From Achromobacter marplatensis (GTDB taxonomy: Bacteria > Pseudomonadota > Gammaproteobacteria > Burkholderiales > Burkholderiaceae_B): a stretch of 64,000 nucleotides of DNA. Positions 27,237-36,700 of the stretch are shown here, in pieces (the first letter of the stretch is position 1; the number at the start of each line of letters is the position of its first letter). Under the pieces are notes generated by a model that made no database searches, had not been told where the DNA came from, and saw nothing but the letters and a program-made list of their open reading frames with translations. The translations under genes were made by a program, and so were the position numbers. The stretch is taken from positions 496,001-560,000 of the forward strand of contig NZ_NJIG01000001.1 of NCBI RefSeq assembly GCF_002209535.1. Direction: 5' to 3'.

Positions 27237-27722
27237 TTATGTAGGCAGGTATTCCACAGGAACGCCCTGTGGCACCTTGCGCATGCGGTCGCGCTCGATG
27301 CGCACGGCAGAGAAGCGCGTCTTGCGGGCGGCGGCATTTTGCAGCAATACCGACAGCACGGCCCCTTTGTCCTGGATCCACTGAGTTTTGCCGCGCAGCA
27401 GCTTCATGGCATTTTCGACGGTGCCCAGGCGGTACGACATCGCATTGATCTGCACCGAGGTCTTGCCGTTGAACGAGGCAGGGTCTTGCTCGGTGATGGC
27501 GGCGGCATCCAGGTTGCTGCTTTCGTGGTCGACGCGATAGATGAACTTCAGGCCGCTGTGCGGATCCTGCACGACTACCAGCTTGTCGGAGCCCGACACA
27601 TCGGACAGCATGCCGATGACCGGCGACTCGACCAACTGGTTGCCCCGCTGTTCTTCCGTATAGAGGAATATGGTGTGGCGCGCCTGGGAGCCTGCGGCCG
27701 GGAGGAGGGGAGAAGAGTCCAT
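27237..27722 (-). CDS. Hypothetical protein
   Basis: A 161-residue soluble protein that I do not recognise. It has no signal peptide and no membrane segment. The middle alternates predicted strands and charged turns (KLVVVQDPHSGLKFIYRVD) and the C-terminal third is basic. Codon use matches the neighbours, which supports a real gene. It is isolated, between the DnaA-box palindrome and a GNAT gene. Confidence 0.72.
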   Translation of the reverse strand: MDSSPLLPAAGSQARHTIFLYTEEQRGNQLVESPVIGMLSDVSGSDKLVVVQDPHSGLKFIYRVDHESSNLDAAAITEQDPASFNGKTSVQINAMSYRLGTVENAMKLLRGKTQWIQDKGAVLSVLLQNAAARKTRFSAVRIERDRMRKVPQGVPVEYLPT

Positions 27723-27841
27723 ACCTGACTTGAAAATGGCGGCGCGGGCATTGGGCGCCCGCGACTCACCGGTCCTGCGATAACGGCCCGGTTCTAATGA
27801 ACGCGGAAACCGGCTGCGAAAAGAGCGTAATGCGCGCGGCG

Positions 27842-28441
27842 CTATTGCGGCCGGTGCAAGCGCGCCTTCAGGCGGGCCTTCACCGATGGCCAGTCCTCGT
27901 CGAGGATGGCGTAATAGACCATGTCGCGGGCGCGTCCCGACTGCGCGATCAGGTGCTTGCGGAACACACCCTCTTCGACGCCGCCGATCCGGAGAATGGC
28001 TTGACGCGACTGCGCGTTGCTTAGCTCCGTCTTGAAGACGACGCGTATGATACCAATTGTTTCAAAGGCGTGCTGCAACAATAGGAATTTGGCTTCGGTA
28101 TTGGCGCCAGAGCGCTGGACGGCCGGCGTGAGCCACGTTGCCCCGATTTCCAGCCGTTTGTGCGCAAGCGCGAGGTCCATATAGCGCGTGGTGCCGATGA
28201 TCTGCCCGGAGCTTTGCTGCACGATGACAAAAGGCAGACAGGCGCCGTCGCGTTGCCCGGCCAGCGCGCGCTCGACGTAGCGCCGCATGTCGTCGGCGGT
28301 GGCGATGGGTTCGGGCTGCAAGCGCCACAGCTCGGGATGCAGGCCGACGTCGGCCAGCGCGTCGGCGTGTTCAATCGCCAGCGGTTCCAGGCGGACGACG
28401 TCGCCTTCAAGCGTGACGGGTTGCAGCAAGGGAAGGGGCAT
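27842..28441 (-). CDS. GNAT-family N-acetyltransferase
   Basis: A 199-residue RimJ/RimL-type acetyltransferase with the blocks VRLEPLAIEHADAL, IIGTTRYMDL and the acetyl-CoA loop region near NTEAKFLLLQHAFE. NAQSRQAILRIGGVEEG is the usual C-terminal block. Start is ATG 28441; a longer upstream frame is rejected as it overlaps the divergent gene's promoter region. Substrate unknown. Confidence 0.88.
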   Translation of the reverse strand: MPLPLLQPVTLEGDVVRLEPLAIEHADALADVGLHPELWRLQPEPIATADDMRRYVERALAGQRDGACLPFVIVQQSSGQIIGTTRYMDLALAHKRLEIGATWLTPAVQRSGANTEAKFLLLQHAFETIGIIRVVFKTELSNAQSRQAILRIGGVEEGVFRKHLIAQSGRARDMVYYAILDEDWPSVKARLKARLHRPQ

Positions 28442-28531
28442 GTCGAAATCCGGGAGCGGGCGTGTGCAGCGTTGGATTCTACGCTTGCCGCAGGCTTGCC
28501 GAACCCGGGCGCCTGGCGCAGAATCCGGCGC

Positions 28532-29770
28532 ATGAAAACAGACGTCGTGGTTCTTGGGGCGGGCATCGTGGGGGTCAGCACCGCGCTGCATCTGGTGGCG
28601 GGCGGGCGATCCGTGGTGCTTTTGGACCGGCGCGGTCCGGGCGAGGAAACCAGTTATGGCAATGCCGGCCTGATCGAACGCGCCAGCGTCATACCCTATG
28701 CGTTTCCGCGCGATTGGCGCAGCCTGTGGCGCTATGCGCGGAACAACACGCCGGACGTCAGCTATCACCCGCGCTTCTTGCCGCGCGTGGCGCCTTGGCT
28801 GTTGCGCTACTGGTGGCATTCATCGCCGGCGCGGCTGGCCCGCGCGGCCGACGCGATGTTGCCGCTGATCGAGCGCAGCGTGGCCGAGCATGATGCCTTG
28901 AAGGACGACGCGCAGATCTCGCACCTGTTCCGCCGCAACGGCTGGATCGACGGTGTGCGCACCGAAGCCGGCTTGGCGCGCGCCATCGCCGAGGCCGACG
29001 CCCTGGCTCCCTATGGTTTGAATTACCGCGTATTGGATCGGCAGGCGCTGGCGGCGCTGGAGCCCTCGCTGTCTGCGCGGATGGTGGGCGCGGTCCATTG
29101 GCTGGACCCCGTCAACGTGTCGGATCCCGGCGCCGTGACGCGGGGCTACGCCGCCTTGTTCCAGCAGCGTGGGGGGCAGCTTGCCAGGGGCGACGCACGC
29201 AGCCTGAAGCCAGCCGCGGGCAAAGGCTGGCAGGTGCAGGGCGAGGATGGAGTGATCGAAGCGCGCGACGTGGTCGTGGCGCTGGGGCCGTGGTCGCCCG
29301 ATGTCCTGCGTCCATTGGGCTATCGCATTCCAATGGCGGTCAAGCGGGGCTATCACCAGCACTTCGCGCTGGAGGACGGCGCGACCTTATCGCACCCGGT
29401 GGCGGACATCGACTGCGGATTCGTCGTAACGCCGATGACGTTGGGCGTGCGGCTGACGACGGGGGCGGAGTTCGCGGCGCGCGACGCGCCGCCGTCTCCC
29501 ATCCAGGTTGAGCGGACGCGGGTGTTGGCCGGGCAGTTGCTGCCCTTGGGCGCCGCGGTCGAGCGCGAACCGTGGATGGGTTGCCGCCCCTGCATGCCGG
29601 ACATGCGTCCGGTGATCGGGCCCGCGCCCCAGCACCCCGGGCTGTGGATGGCGTTTGGCCATGCGCATCACGGCTTTACGCTGGGCCCTGTGACCGGCAA
29701 GCTGCTGGCCAGCCTGATCACGGGACAGGCGCCGGATATGGATCCGGCGCCTTACGGCTTGCGCCGCTGA
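28532..29770 (+). CDS. FAD-dependent D-amino-acid dehydrogenase-like oxidoreductase
   Basis: A 412-residue DAO-family flavoprotein. The dinucleotide-binding VVLGAGIVGVSTALHL is at residues 5-20, and GRSVVLLDRRGPGEETSYGN follows. The C-terminal HHGFTLGPVTGKLLA block closes the FAD site. It resembles DadA, which oxidises D-amino acids to keto acids. With the racemase and D-aminoacylase 25 kb away it suggests D-amino-acid catabolism, but nothing links them directly. Confidence 0.86.
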   Translation: MKTDVVVLGAGIVGVSTALHLVAGGRSVVLLDRRGPGEETSYGNAGLIERASVIPYAFPRDWRSLWRYARNNTPDVSYHPRFLPRVAPWLLRYWWHSSPARLARAADAMLPLIERSVAEHDALKDDAQISHLFRRNGWIDGVRTEAGLARAIAEADALAPYGLNYRVLDRQALAALEPSLSARMVGAVHWLDPVNVSDPGAVTRGYAALFQQRGGQLARGDARSLKPAAGKGWQVQGEDGVIEARDVVVALGPWSPDVLRPLGYRIPMAVKRGYHQHFALEDGATLSHPVADIDCGFVVTPMTLGVRLTTGAEFAARDAPPSPIQVERTRVLAGQLLPLGAAVEREPWMGCRPCMPDMRPVIGPAPQHPGLWMAFGHAHHGFTLGPVTGKLLASLITGQAPDMDPAPYGLRR

Positions 29771-29777
29771 CGCAGGA

Positions 29778-30905
29778 TCAGGCCGAGGCCTTTTCGCGGC
29801 GTTTGCGCACGGCGAGCGCCAGGGTGTCCAGCACCGGTTCGGTCTGGGACCAGCCCAGGCAGGCATCGGTGATCGACACGCCGCGGCGCAGCGGCTGGCC
29901 AGGCTTCAAGTCCTGGCGGCCTTCTTCAAGGTGGCTTTCGATCATGACGCCGGTGATGCGGGCATCGCCTTGGGCAAGCTGCGCGGCGATGTCGTTGGCC
30001 ACGTCGATCTGGCGCAGATGCGACTTGTTCGAGTTGGCGTGCGAGCAGTCGATCATGACCTGTTCGCGCTGGCCGGCGGCGCGCAGGGCGGCGCAACAGG
30101 CGTCCACGCTGGCGGCGTCGTAATTGGGCCCTTGCTTGCCGCCGCGCAGAATCACATGGGTGTCCTGGTTGCCGCGGGTTTCAAAGATGGCGGCCATGCC
30201 CATTTTGGTCATGCCCATGAAGGCGTGCTTGGCGCTGGCGGCCACCATGGCGTCCGCAGCGATCTGCACGCCGCCGTCGGTGCCGTTCTTGAAGCCCAGC
30301 GGGCAGCTCAGGCCCGAGCTCAGCTGGCGATGGCTGGGGCTTTCAGTGGTGCGCGCGCCGATGGCGCCCCAGGCGATCAGATCAGCGATGTATTGTGGGC
30401 TGAGCAGGTCCAGGAATTCGGTGGCGATCGGCAGGCCCAGGCCGCTGATGTCCAGCAGCAGTTCGCGGGCCCGGCGCAGGCCTTCATTGATGCGGAAGCT
30501 GCCGTCCAGGCGCGGGTCGTTGATATAGCCCTTCCAGCCGACGGTGGTGCGGGGCTTTTCAAAATAGACGCGCATGACGATCAGCAGGTCTTTCTTGTGC
30601 TGGTCCACGGCGGCGCGCAACTGGCGGGCGTATTCCATCGCCTGCCCGTGGTCGTGGATGGAGCAGGGGCCGACCACGATCAGAAGGCGGTCATCGCGGC
30701 CATGCAGCACGTCGGCGATCTGCGTGCGGCTGTCTTCGACCAGCGTCTGGATGGCGGGGGAAACGGGCAGTTCGTCCTGGAGCAGCGCGGGCGAAATCAG
30801 CGGACGCACTGCACTGATGCGCGTGTCGTCGGTGCGCGTGTTGTCCTGGGTCGAGTCGGCCGTGCCGACCTCGCGGTCGTGCTGGGGGTCGTCAATGCGG
30901 GTCAA
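29778..30905 (-). CDS. 3-deoxy-7-phosphoheptulonate (DAHP) synthase, type I
   Basis: A 375-residue cytosolic enzyme that condenses PEP and erythrose 4-phosphate, the first shikimate-pathway step. Blocks VVGPCSIHD, VYFEKPRTTVGWKG, GARTTESPSH, and the metal cysteine and histidine (GPCS; IDCSHANSNK) are present. An N-terminal extension of about 35 residues precedes the AroFGH-like core. It belongs to the feedback-inhibited AroF/G/H class; which amino acid inhibits it cannot be told. Confidence 0.93.
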   Translation of the reverse strand: MTRIDDPQHDREVGTADSTQDNTRTDDTRISAVRPLISPALLQDELPVSPAIQTLVEDSRTQIADVLHGRDDRLLIVVGPCSIHDHGQAMEYARQLRAAVDQHKKDLLIVMRVYFEKPRTTVGWKGYINDPRLDGSFRINEGLRRARELLLDISGLGLPIATEFLDLLSPQYIADLIAWGAIGARTTESPSHRQLSSGLSCPLGFKNGTDGGVQIAADAMVAASAKHAFMGMTKMGMAAIFETRGNQDTHVILRGGKQGPNYDAASVDACCAALRAAGQREQVMIDCSHANSNKSHLRQIDVANDIAAQLAQGDARITGVMIESHLEEGRQDLKPGQPLRRGVSITDACLGWSQTEPVLDTLALAVRKRREKASA

Positions 30906-31190
30906 GGGATGCTCCGTGCCGTAGATACGTAAAGACTGGCATTATCGCACCGGCGCCGCCGCGGTGCGCCGGGCGGTGGGGGCCGTCTGGCCGAGTCCGG
31001 GCGTTGCGGACGTCCGAACGGAGTCGGGCCTATCGGCGGAAGATGCTCCAAAACCTAAGCCTATCGGCATGGAAATGGCACTAAACCGTTCTCGATAACG
31101 ACAGATCGGTTGCAGATGCCGTAGGATGGAGTCCACGGATTTCAAGCGGTCGCCTGCAAAGGCCCGCCCTATAAGCTAGGACGGAACGTA

Positions 31191-32411
31191 ATGCCTAAAA
31201 CCGACGCCGGAGCGGCTCGACGGATTCTTCTGGTTGAAGACCACCCGGTCGAGCGCGCTTACCTGCAGAACATGCTGTTAGCGTTGGGATATCGCCGGGT
31301 CGCCGGCGTGGGAAGCAGCACCGAAGCCGTCGGCGCGCTGGGCCGACAGTTCTACGACCTGGTCATCAGCGACATCGTCATGGGCGATGGCGACGGCACG
31401 CATCTGCCCAACGAACTGCGCCGGCTTGTCGACGTCGGGCGGCTCAAAGCTATGCCGCCCATCATCTGGATCAGCAGCCTGAGCGACGAGCTGCTGCAGT
31501 CCCATGTGCGGCTGGCGCTGCAAGCGGGCTGTCCGTCGGCGCAGGCCCTGTCCAAGCCCGTATCGCGCACGTCCATGCAGCAGGCGATCAAGACGGCGCT
31601 GCTGTCCGCCGATGACGTAATATCGCCACGCCAGCCCTCCGTGCGGCGCGACGTGATCGAGGCGGAACTCGGGCGCGCCCTGATCACCGGCCAGGGTATG
31701 AGCGTGGTGCTGCAACCGCAGATGAGCCTGGTGACGGGCCAGGTACTGGCGGCTGAAGCGCTCTCGCGTTGGGATCACCCCGAACTGGGCCCGATTTCCG
31801 CGGCCGACTTCGTGCCGGCCGCGCATCGCCTGGGTATGGACCGGATGCTGTTCCTGCGGGTTGTAGACCGGGTTATCGAGGTATTGCAGCGCATGCATGC
31901 CGAGGACATCGCCGTGCCGATCGCCATCAATGCCTCGTCGTCCACGCTGTGCTCCCGCGACTTGCCCACGCTGCTGGAAAAGCGCGTGGCGCAGGCGGGG
32001 CTGCCGGCCCGGCTGGTGAAGATCGAACTGACCGAGGACGAACCCGTCAATGACTGGTTGGCGCTGTCGTCGGTGCTGAACCTGTTGCGGGTGCGGGGCT
32101 TTGAACTGGCGATGGATGATTTCGGCGCAGGCATCGCGTCGATGCGGCTGTTTTCCGCCATGCCGTTCACCGAATTGAAGATCGACCGCGACTTCATCGT
32201 GCACATGCATCGCGAAGCGGCCTCGCGGGCGGTAGTGGCCGCGGCCATCGAAATGGGCCGCGTGCTGGGGCGGCGCGTGGTGGCAGAAGGCGTTGAGCAA
32301 GACCGCGACGTGCAGTTGTTGCGGGAGCTGGGCTGCGACGTCGCGCAGGGCTACGGGCTGTCCGTGCCGCTGGATGCCGAGGCGTTCATCGATTTCTGCC
32401 GCCGGCACTGA
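31191..32411 (+). CDS. Response regulator with EAL c-di-GMP phosphodiesterase domain
   Basis: A 406-residue protein with an N-terminal receiver (E16/D17, phospho-acceptor D61, K122) and a C-terminal EAL domain. The EAL domain keeps its key residues: AEALSRW, INASSSTL, IELTEDE, MDDFGAG, LKIDRDF and AEGVEQ. It probably degrades c-di-GMP under phosphorylation control. No cognate kinase gene is next to it. The arrangement resembles RocR/VieA-type regulators but without a helix-turn-helix. A close EAL relative is at 57958-58869. Confidence 0.92.
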   Translation: MPKTDAGAARRILLVEDHPVERAYLQNMLLALGYRRVAGVGSSTEAVGALGRQFYDLVISDIVMGDGDGTHLPNELRRLVDVGRLKAMPPIIWISSLSDELLQSHVRLALQAGCPSAQALSKPVSRTSMQQAIKTALLSADDVISPRQPSVRRDVIEAELGRALITGQGMSVVLQPQMSLVTGQVLAAEALSRWDHPELGPISAADFVPAAHRLGMDRMLFLRVVDRVIEVLQRMHAEDIAVPIAINASSSTLCSRDLPTLLEKRVAQAGLPARLVKIELTEDEPVNDWLALSSVLNLLRVRGFELAMDDFGAGIASMRLFSAMPFTELKIDRDFIVHMHREAASRAVVAAAIEMGRVLGRRVVAEGVEQDRDVQLLRELGCDVAQGYGLSVPLDAEAFIDFCRRH

Positions 32412-32458
32412 GGCCGGGCGTCCCGGCCGCCTCCCGCCAGCATGGATTGCTGGCCGTA

Positions 32459-32472
32459 TTGACCGGGATCAA
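32459..32472. promoter_or_regulatory. FNR/ANR-like box upstream of the ferric-reductase-like gene
   Basis: TTGAC-CGGG-ATCAA matches the FNR/ANR consensus TTGAT-N4-ATCAA at nine of ten positions, 84 bases before the next start codon. Confidence 0.5.
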
Positions 32473-32556
32473 CGTGGGCGGGTCGCGCAGGGGCTAGGTG
32501 ATCCGCGAGCTACTACCATGGAAGCTGTTTGAGGGTTTCCCTGGAGTGGTGAATCG

Positions 32557-33867
32557 ATGCGACGCATACTTGCCGCCGTCCTGCTGTTGTCCCTGCTGGC
32601 CTGGGCCGGCACGGTCTGGACGAATCCACCGGCTGAATTCAATATCTGGACCCTGCGCGACCAGCTCATCCTGTTGACGGGCCTGGGCGCCTACGCCCTG
32701 ATGGCCCTGATCATGCTACTGGCCGTGCGGCCGCAGTGGATCGAATCCAGGCTAGGTGGCCTGGACAAAATGTACCGCTTGCATAAGTGGAGCGGCATCC
32801 TGGCGACGGCCCTTGCCGCCGCACACTACCTGGTCAAGATAGGCAAACCGCTGCTGCTTGCGCTGTTCGACCCCGTGCCCAAGACGCCACGCGCGACGGC
32901 TTGGTTGGACATGTTCCGCGGGTCCGCCAAGGACATCGGGGAATGGGCGGTCTGGATTTTGGTGGCATTGGTCGTGCTGACGCTTTGGCGGCGGTTTCCC
33001 TATCATCTGTGGCGGCAGGTGCACCGCATCGCGGCTGTCGTGTTCCTGGTGGTCGCGTTTCATGGGGTAGTGCTGACGCCCGCTGCCTGGTGGTGGCAAC
33101 CTGCGGGATGGCTGGTGGCGGCAGCGACTGCCGTGGGCAGTGTCTGTGCCGTCATGGCGTTGACCGGCTTGATCGGGAGAGCCAGGCGGCATAAGGGGTT
33201 GGTGCTATCGGTCGACCCGCTGTCCGACGACATTCTGTCGCTGACCTGCAGGGTCGAGGGGGATTGGCACCACCGCGCCGGCCAGTTCGCCTTCCTGACG
33301 GCCGATCGCCGCGAAGGCGCGCATCCCTTCACGGTATCGGGTGCAGATGACGGCACGGGGCGTGTGCAGTTCTCCATCAAGGCGCTGGGAGACTACACTC
33401 AGCGGCTCCAGACCCGTCTGAAGCCGGGACAGGCGGTGATGGTGGAGGGGCCGTATGGCTGCTTCGACTTGCAGCAAGATGACGGCCGTCCGCAAATATG
33501 GGTGGCCGCGGGCATCGGTGTGACGCCATTCATATCTTGGCTGGAGTCGTTGCAGGCCGAGCCGGAACGTGCTCCGCAGGCGGCGCTGTACTACTGTGCG
33601 CGCAATGAGGCCGACGCGCCGTTCGCACGGAAGCTGGAGACACTTTGCGCACAGGTCCCCCGGGTGGCGCTGCGTGTGTGGTACAGCGAGGGGCAAAGGC
33701 CGTTGACGGCCGCCGATCTACTGACGGGCCATATCGCCGGGGCGCCTTGGCCGAGTGTGTGGTTTTGCGGGCCCACCGGCTTCGCCGATGCGCTGAAAGA
33801 TGGGCTGCACCGGCGGGGAATGCCGGTGCGCCGCTTGTTTCACCAGGAAGCGTTCCAGATGCGCTAA
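32557..33867 (+). CDS. Ferric-reductase-like transmembrane flavohaem oxidoreductase
   Basis: A 436-residue protein with about six N-terminal membrane helices carrying histidines suited to haem binding (YRLHKWSG, AAHYL, QVHRIA, AFHGV), and a C-terminal ferredoxin-reductase module. FAD-binding HPFTVSG, VEGPYG, NAD-binding GIGVTPFISWL and the WFCGPTGF end are visible. It would move electrons from NAD(P)H across the inner membrane to ferric iron or another acceptor. An FNR-like box upstream suggests oxygen control. Confidence 0.9.
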   Translation: MRRILAAVLLLSLLAWAGTVWTNPPAEFNIWTLRDQLILLTGLGAYALMALIMLLAVRPQWIESRLGGLDKMYRLHKWSGILATALAAAHYLVKIGKPLLLALFDPVPKTPRATAWLDMFRGSAKDIGEWAVWILVALVVLTLWRRFPYHLWRQVHRIAAVVFLVVAFHGVVLTPAAWWWQPAGWLVAAATAVGSVCAVMALTGLIGRARRHKGLVLSVDPLSDDILSLTCRVEGDWHHRAGQFAFLTADRREGAHPFTVSGADDGTGRVQFSIKALGDYTQRLQTRLKPGQAVMVEGPYGCFDLQQDDGRPQIWVAAGIGVTPFISWLESLQAEPERAPQAALYYCARNEADAPFARKLETLCAQVPRVALRVWYSEGQRPLTAADLLTGHIAGAPWPSVWFCGPTGFADALKDGLHRRGMPVRRLFHQEAFQMR

Positions 33868-33883
33868 GACCCGTCCCAGGAAT

Positions 33884-35539
33884 TCAGATGCCGGATACGT
33901 CGACGTCGCCCGGGTAATCCACCGAGAACTTCAGCACCGTCTCGCGCGATTTGCCGGGTTCCAGCTCCCATTCCCAGGCCAGCTTGCCGTCTTCTTCGCG
34001 CTTGACGTCGCGGTCGGCAGGCGACAGCAGCTTGACCACGATCTTCTCGTTGCGCGAGACCGGCAGGCGGTCCTTGAACACGAGCTGTTCCTTCGTAGCC
34101 TTGTTGTTCTTGACCGTGATCTTGTACTCATAGGTCACGCGTTTTCCGCTGCCAGAAAACCCCGTGCTTTCGGTAAAGCGGTTCACCAACTGGCGTTTGA
34201 TGGAAATGCCATCGTCCGCGCCCATGGCCAGTTCGACCTTTTCGCCAGGCATGACCGCCTTGATGCGGCTTGATGCCACGAAAGCGTCATCCAGGAAGGT
34301 GTTCAGCGGGCCGGCCAGGAACGGGAAGTCCGTATTGTTGCTGGCTTGCGCGGTCAGGAAGACGGCCTCGCGCAGTGCGGGCGTGGACTGGTATTGCAGC
34401 GTGGCCGGCAGCTTTGCGGTTGCGATGGCGACACGTTGCGAGGAGTTGTCCGAGGGCAGGGTGGCCGGATTCTTGATCTGGAACGAGGCACTGGTCGCCT
34501 CGTTCTGCATTTGGGCGGTGGACACCTCCACGGCTTCGGGCGCCGGTTCGGCCATCCTGGCGTCAGCGTAGGCTTCGGCGGCTGAGCTCGGGCGCGAGCG
34601 CTTCATCGACATCTCGCTCGTGACGGGAGCGGGCGCGGCGACGGGGCGGGGCGGCCGAGGCGGCGGAGGCGGGGGCGCCACATCGATGATCCACGGTTGC
34701 AGGGGCGGCGCGCCGCCGCCCAGCGAGGGGCGAGCCGTGGACAAGGTCAGCTTGACGTTCTTCCAGTCTTCGCCGGTGTTCTGGCTGATGACGCCGAAGT
34801 AGCCCAGGTCCACGCTGCGGTCCGCCGGGCGCAACCGGGCGTCGTAGGCGGGGGTCCAGCGGGCGCCGCCCACGGCATACGACACCGCCAGGTCCACCTT
34901 GCCCGCACGCGCCAGGTTCACACGCAGCGTGACCGTCTTGGTGCGGCGGCTCAACTGCCCTTGCAGGACGTTCAATTGGTCGTGGAGCGCTTCTATTTCG
35001 CGTTCCAGCACGGTCTTACGTTCGGCGACCTGGCGCAGGCTGGCCAGCGTCTTGCCCAGGCTGTCGGCGCTAAGCGTCTGGATCGCCTTCAGTTCGTCCA
35101 AGGTCAGGCGGGCGCCTTCCTTGGCGGGTTCAGTCGCGCCGCGCTGCATCATCAGGACCAGCTCGCGCTGGTTGTCCAGCACGGCGGCTTCGTCGTCCAG
35201 TTCGGCTTGCTGGGCCTCGAGCTTGCGCAATTGCTCCTGCAGCACGCGGACCCGTTCATTGGCGGTGTCGGCCTGGTAGGCGTCACGCACCTGGACGTCC
35301 AGCAGCGAGGCTTGGCCGGTGCTCTTGGCCGACACTTGCAGCGAACTCTCCTGCAACGTGACCGGCAGGTTCTCCAGCACCAGTTCGTGTTCGCCGGCGG
35401 CAAGCTCGCTGCTGGCCGACCGGGTCACCACCGCGCGGTCTTGATAGACCGTCACTGCGCCGATCGAGGAAGCCAGCCCGGCGGCTGCGCCCAAGCCGGG
35501 AATCGTTGCGATGGCCAAGGCAAGAAGGGTACGTCGCAC
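33884..35539 (-). CDS. DUF4139/DUF4140 domain protein (mucoidy-inhibitor MuiA-like)
   Basis: A 551-residue protein with a signal peptide, an N-terminal DUF4140 domain (VTVYQDRAVVTRS), a long coiled coil (about residues 85-190) and a C-terminal DUF4139 beta-rich domain. A proline-rich linker and an alanine-rich stretch lie in the middle. Start is taken as GTG 35539 because AGGTGA lies just upstream and the signal peptide follows at once; the frame reaches 35656. The family's function is unclear; it is likely periplasmic. Confidence 0.87.
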   Translation of the reverse strand: MRRTLLALAIATIPGLGAAAGLASSIGAVTVYQDRAVVTRSASSELAAGEHELVLENLPVTLQESSLQVSAKSTGQASLLDVQVRDAYQADTANERVRVLQEQLRKLEAQQAELDDEAAVLDNQRELVLMMQRGATEPAKEGARLTLDELKAIQTLSADSLGKTLASLRQVAERKTVLEREIEALHDQLNVLQGQLSRRTKTVTLRVNLARAGKVDLAVSYAVGGARWTPAYDARLRPADRSVDLGYFGVISQNTGEDWKNVKLTLSTARPSLGGGAPPLQPWIIDVAPPPPPPRPPRPVAAPAPVTSEMSMKRSRPSSAAEAYADARMAEPAPEAVEVSTAQMQNEATSASFQIKNPATLPSDNSSQRVAIATAKLPATLQYQSTPALREAVFLTAQASNNTDFPFLAGPLNTFLDDAFVASSRIKAVMPGEKVELAMGADDGISIKRQLVNRFTESTGFSGSGKRVTYEYKITVKNNKATKEQLVFKDRLPVSRNEKIVVKLLSPADRDVKREEDGKLAWEWELEPGKSRETVLKFSVDYPGDVDVSGI

Positions 35540-35695
35540 TAAGTCACCTGTAGGAAGGTTGAGGTCGGCAAGGCTGCGGCCCGGTTCAGGGACGGATCGC
35601 CGATAGCGCGACAATTTACTCCGCGTCTTTCCGGCCGGCTTTACAGAAGATGACAAAAGCGACAGGGTGATACCGCCCCATTTTTGCGCCGTCGC

Positions 35696-36595
35696 TCAAG
35701 CCCGTTCGGGATGGGCCAGGCGACGCAACATGTCGACGGCGTTGACGGCCGCGATCGAACGGTCGTGGCGGCGGTAGGCCATATCCAGCAAGGCGTGCGG
35801 GGCGTCGCCGGCGATGGGCCGGTACTCGATGCCTTCGGCGCCCATGTGGCGCATCGCCGCGGGCACGACCGAGATCCCGACGCCGGCGGCGACCAGGCTG
35901 ACGATGGACGCCATCTGCGGCGCCTCCTGGATCACACGCGGGGCGAATCCCGCCCGCTGGCAGGCGGATTGGATGGCGTCGTACAGCCCTGCGCCGATGG
36001 GGCGCGGATACAGCACGAAATCCTGGTCGGCCAGCGCTGCGATGGGCACGCTGGCCAGGCGGCTCAAGGGATGGTCGGGCGGCAGGGCGACCAGCATCGG
36101 CTCGTCCAGCACTCGCTCGGATTCGAATTCGGCGTCCAACAGGTAGGGCGGACGCACGAAGGCGACGTCCACCTCGCCCAGCCGCAGACCACGCAGCAGC
36201 GAAATGGTATTGCTTTCCGTGAGCGTGACGCGCACATCGGGATAGCGGTCGCGGAAGGCGCGGATGGCGCGCGGCAGGTAAGGGTGGAACACGGCCGATG
36301 CGGTGAACCCCACGGTGAGGGCGCCGCGTTCGCCGCGGCCAAGCCGGCGGGCGGTGTCGATGGCGCGGTCGGCGCTTGCCAGGATGGCGCGGGCGTCTTC
36401 CAGGAACTGGACGCCGGCCTCGGTCATTTCCACCCCTCGCGGCAGACGCAGGAACAGCGGCGTGCCGATTTCGCGTTCCAGTTGCTGGATCTGCTGGCTG
36501 AGCGGCGGTTGCCCGATGCCCAGACGGGCGGCCGCGCGGGTGAAGTGCAGTTCTTCAGCGACGGCGGTGAAATAACGCAAGTGGCGGAGTTCCAT
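35696..36595 (-). CDS. LysR-family transcriptional regulator
   Basis: A 299-residue LysR regulator with the classic MELRHLRYFTAVAEELHFT N-terminus, helix-turn-helix (PPLSQQIQQLE) and effector domain. Divergent from the MFS gene at 36701; the pair resembles BenM/CatM-type or YnfL/YnfM arrangements, in which the regulator controls the exporter. Effector unknown. Confidence 0.93.
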   Translation of the reverse strand: MELRHLRYFTAVAEELHFTRAAARLGIGQPPLSQQIQQLEREIGTPLFLRLPRGVEMTEAGVQFLEDARAILASADRAIDTARRLGRGERGALTVGFTASAVFHPYLPRAIRAFRDRYPDVRVTLTESNTISLLRGLRLGEVDVAFVRPPYLLDAEFESERVLDEPMLVALPPDHPLSRLASVPIAALADQDFVLYPRPIGAGLYDAIQSACQRAGFAPRVIQEAPQMASIVSLVAAGVGISVVPAAMRHMGAEGIEYRPIAGDAPHALLDMAYRRHDRSIAAVNAVDMLRRLAHPERA

Positions 36596-36623
36596 CGGTT
36601 TAAAGTATGGGCTCTGTGAGTTT

Positions 36624-36640
36624 CATATATTGGACATATG
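36624..36640. promoter_or_regulatory. LysR-type operator candidate
   Basis: CATAT and ATATG form an inverted repeat with a 7-base spacer in the 105-bp region between the LysR and MFS genes, as expected of a T-N11-A-type LysR site. Confidence 0.5.
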
Positions 36641-36700
36641 CAGGGGAAAAGTCTACTTTGATGGGGCGGGCTCTACGCCCGATGCCTTTCGAGAATCCTG

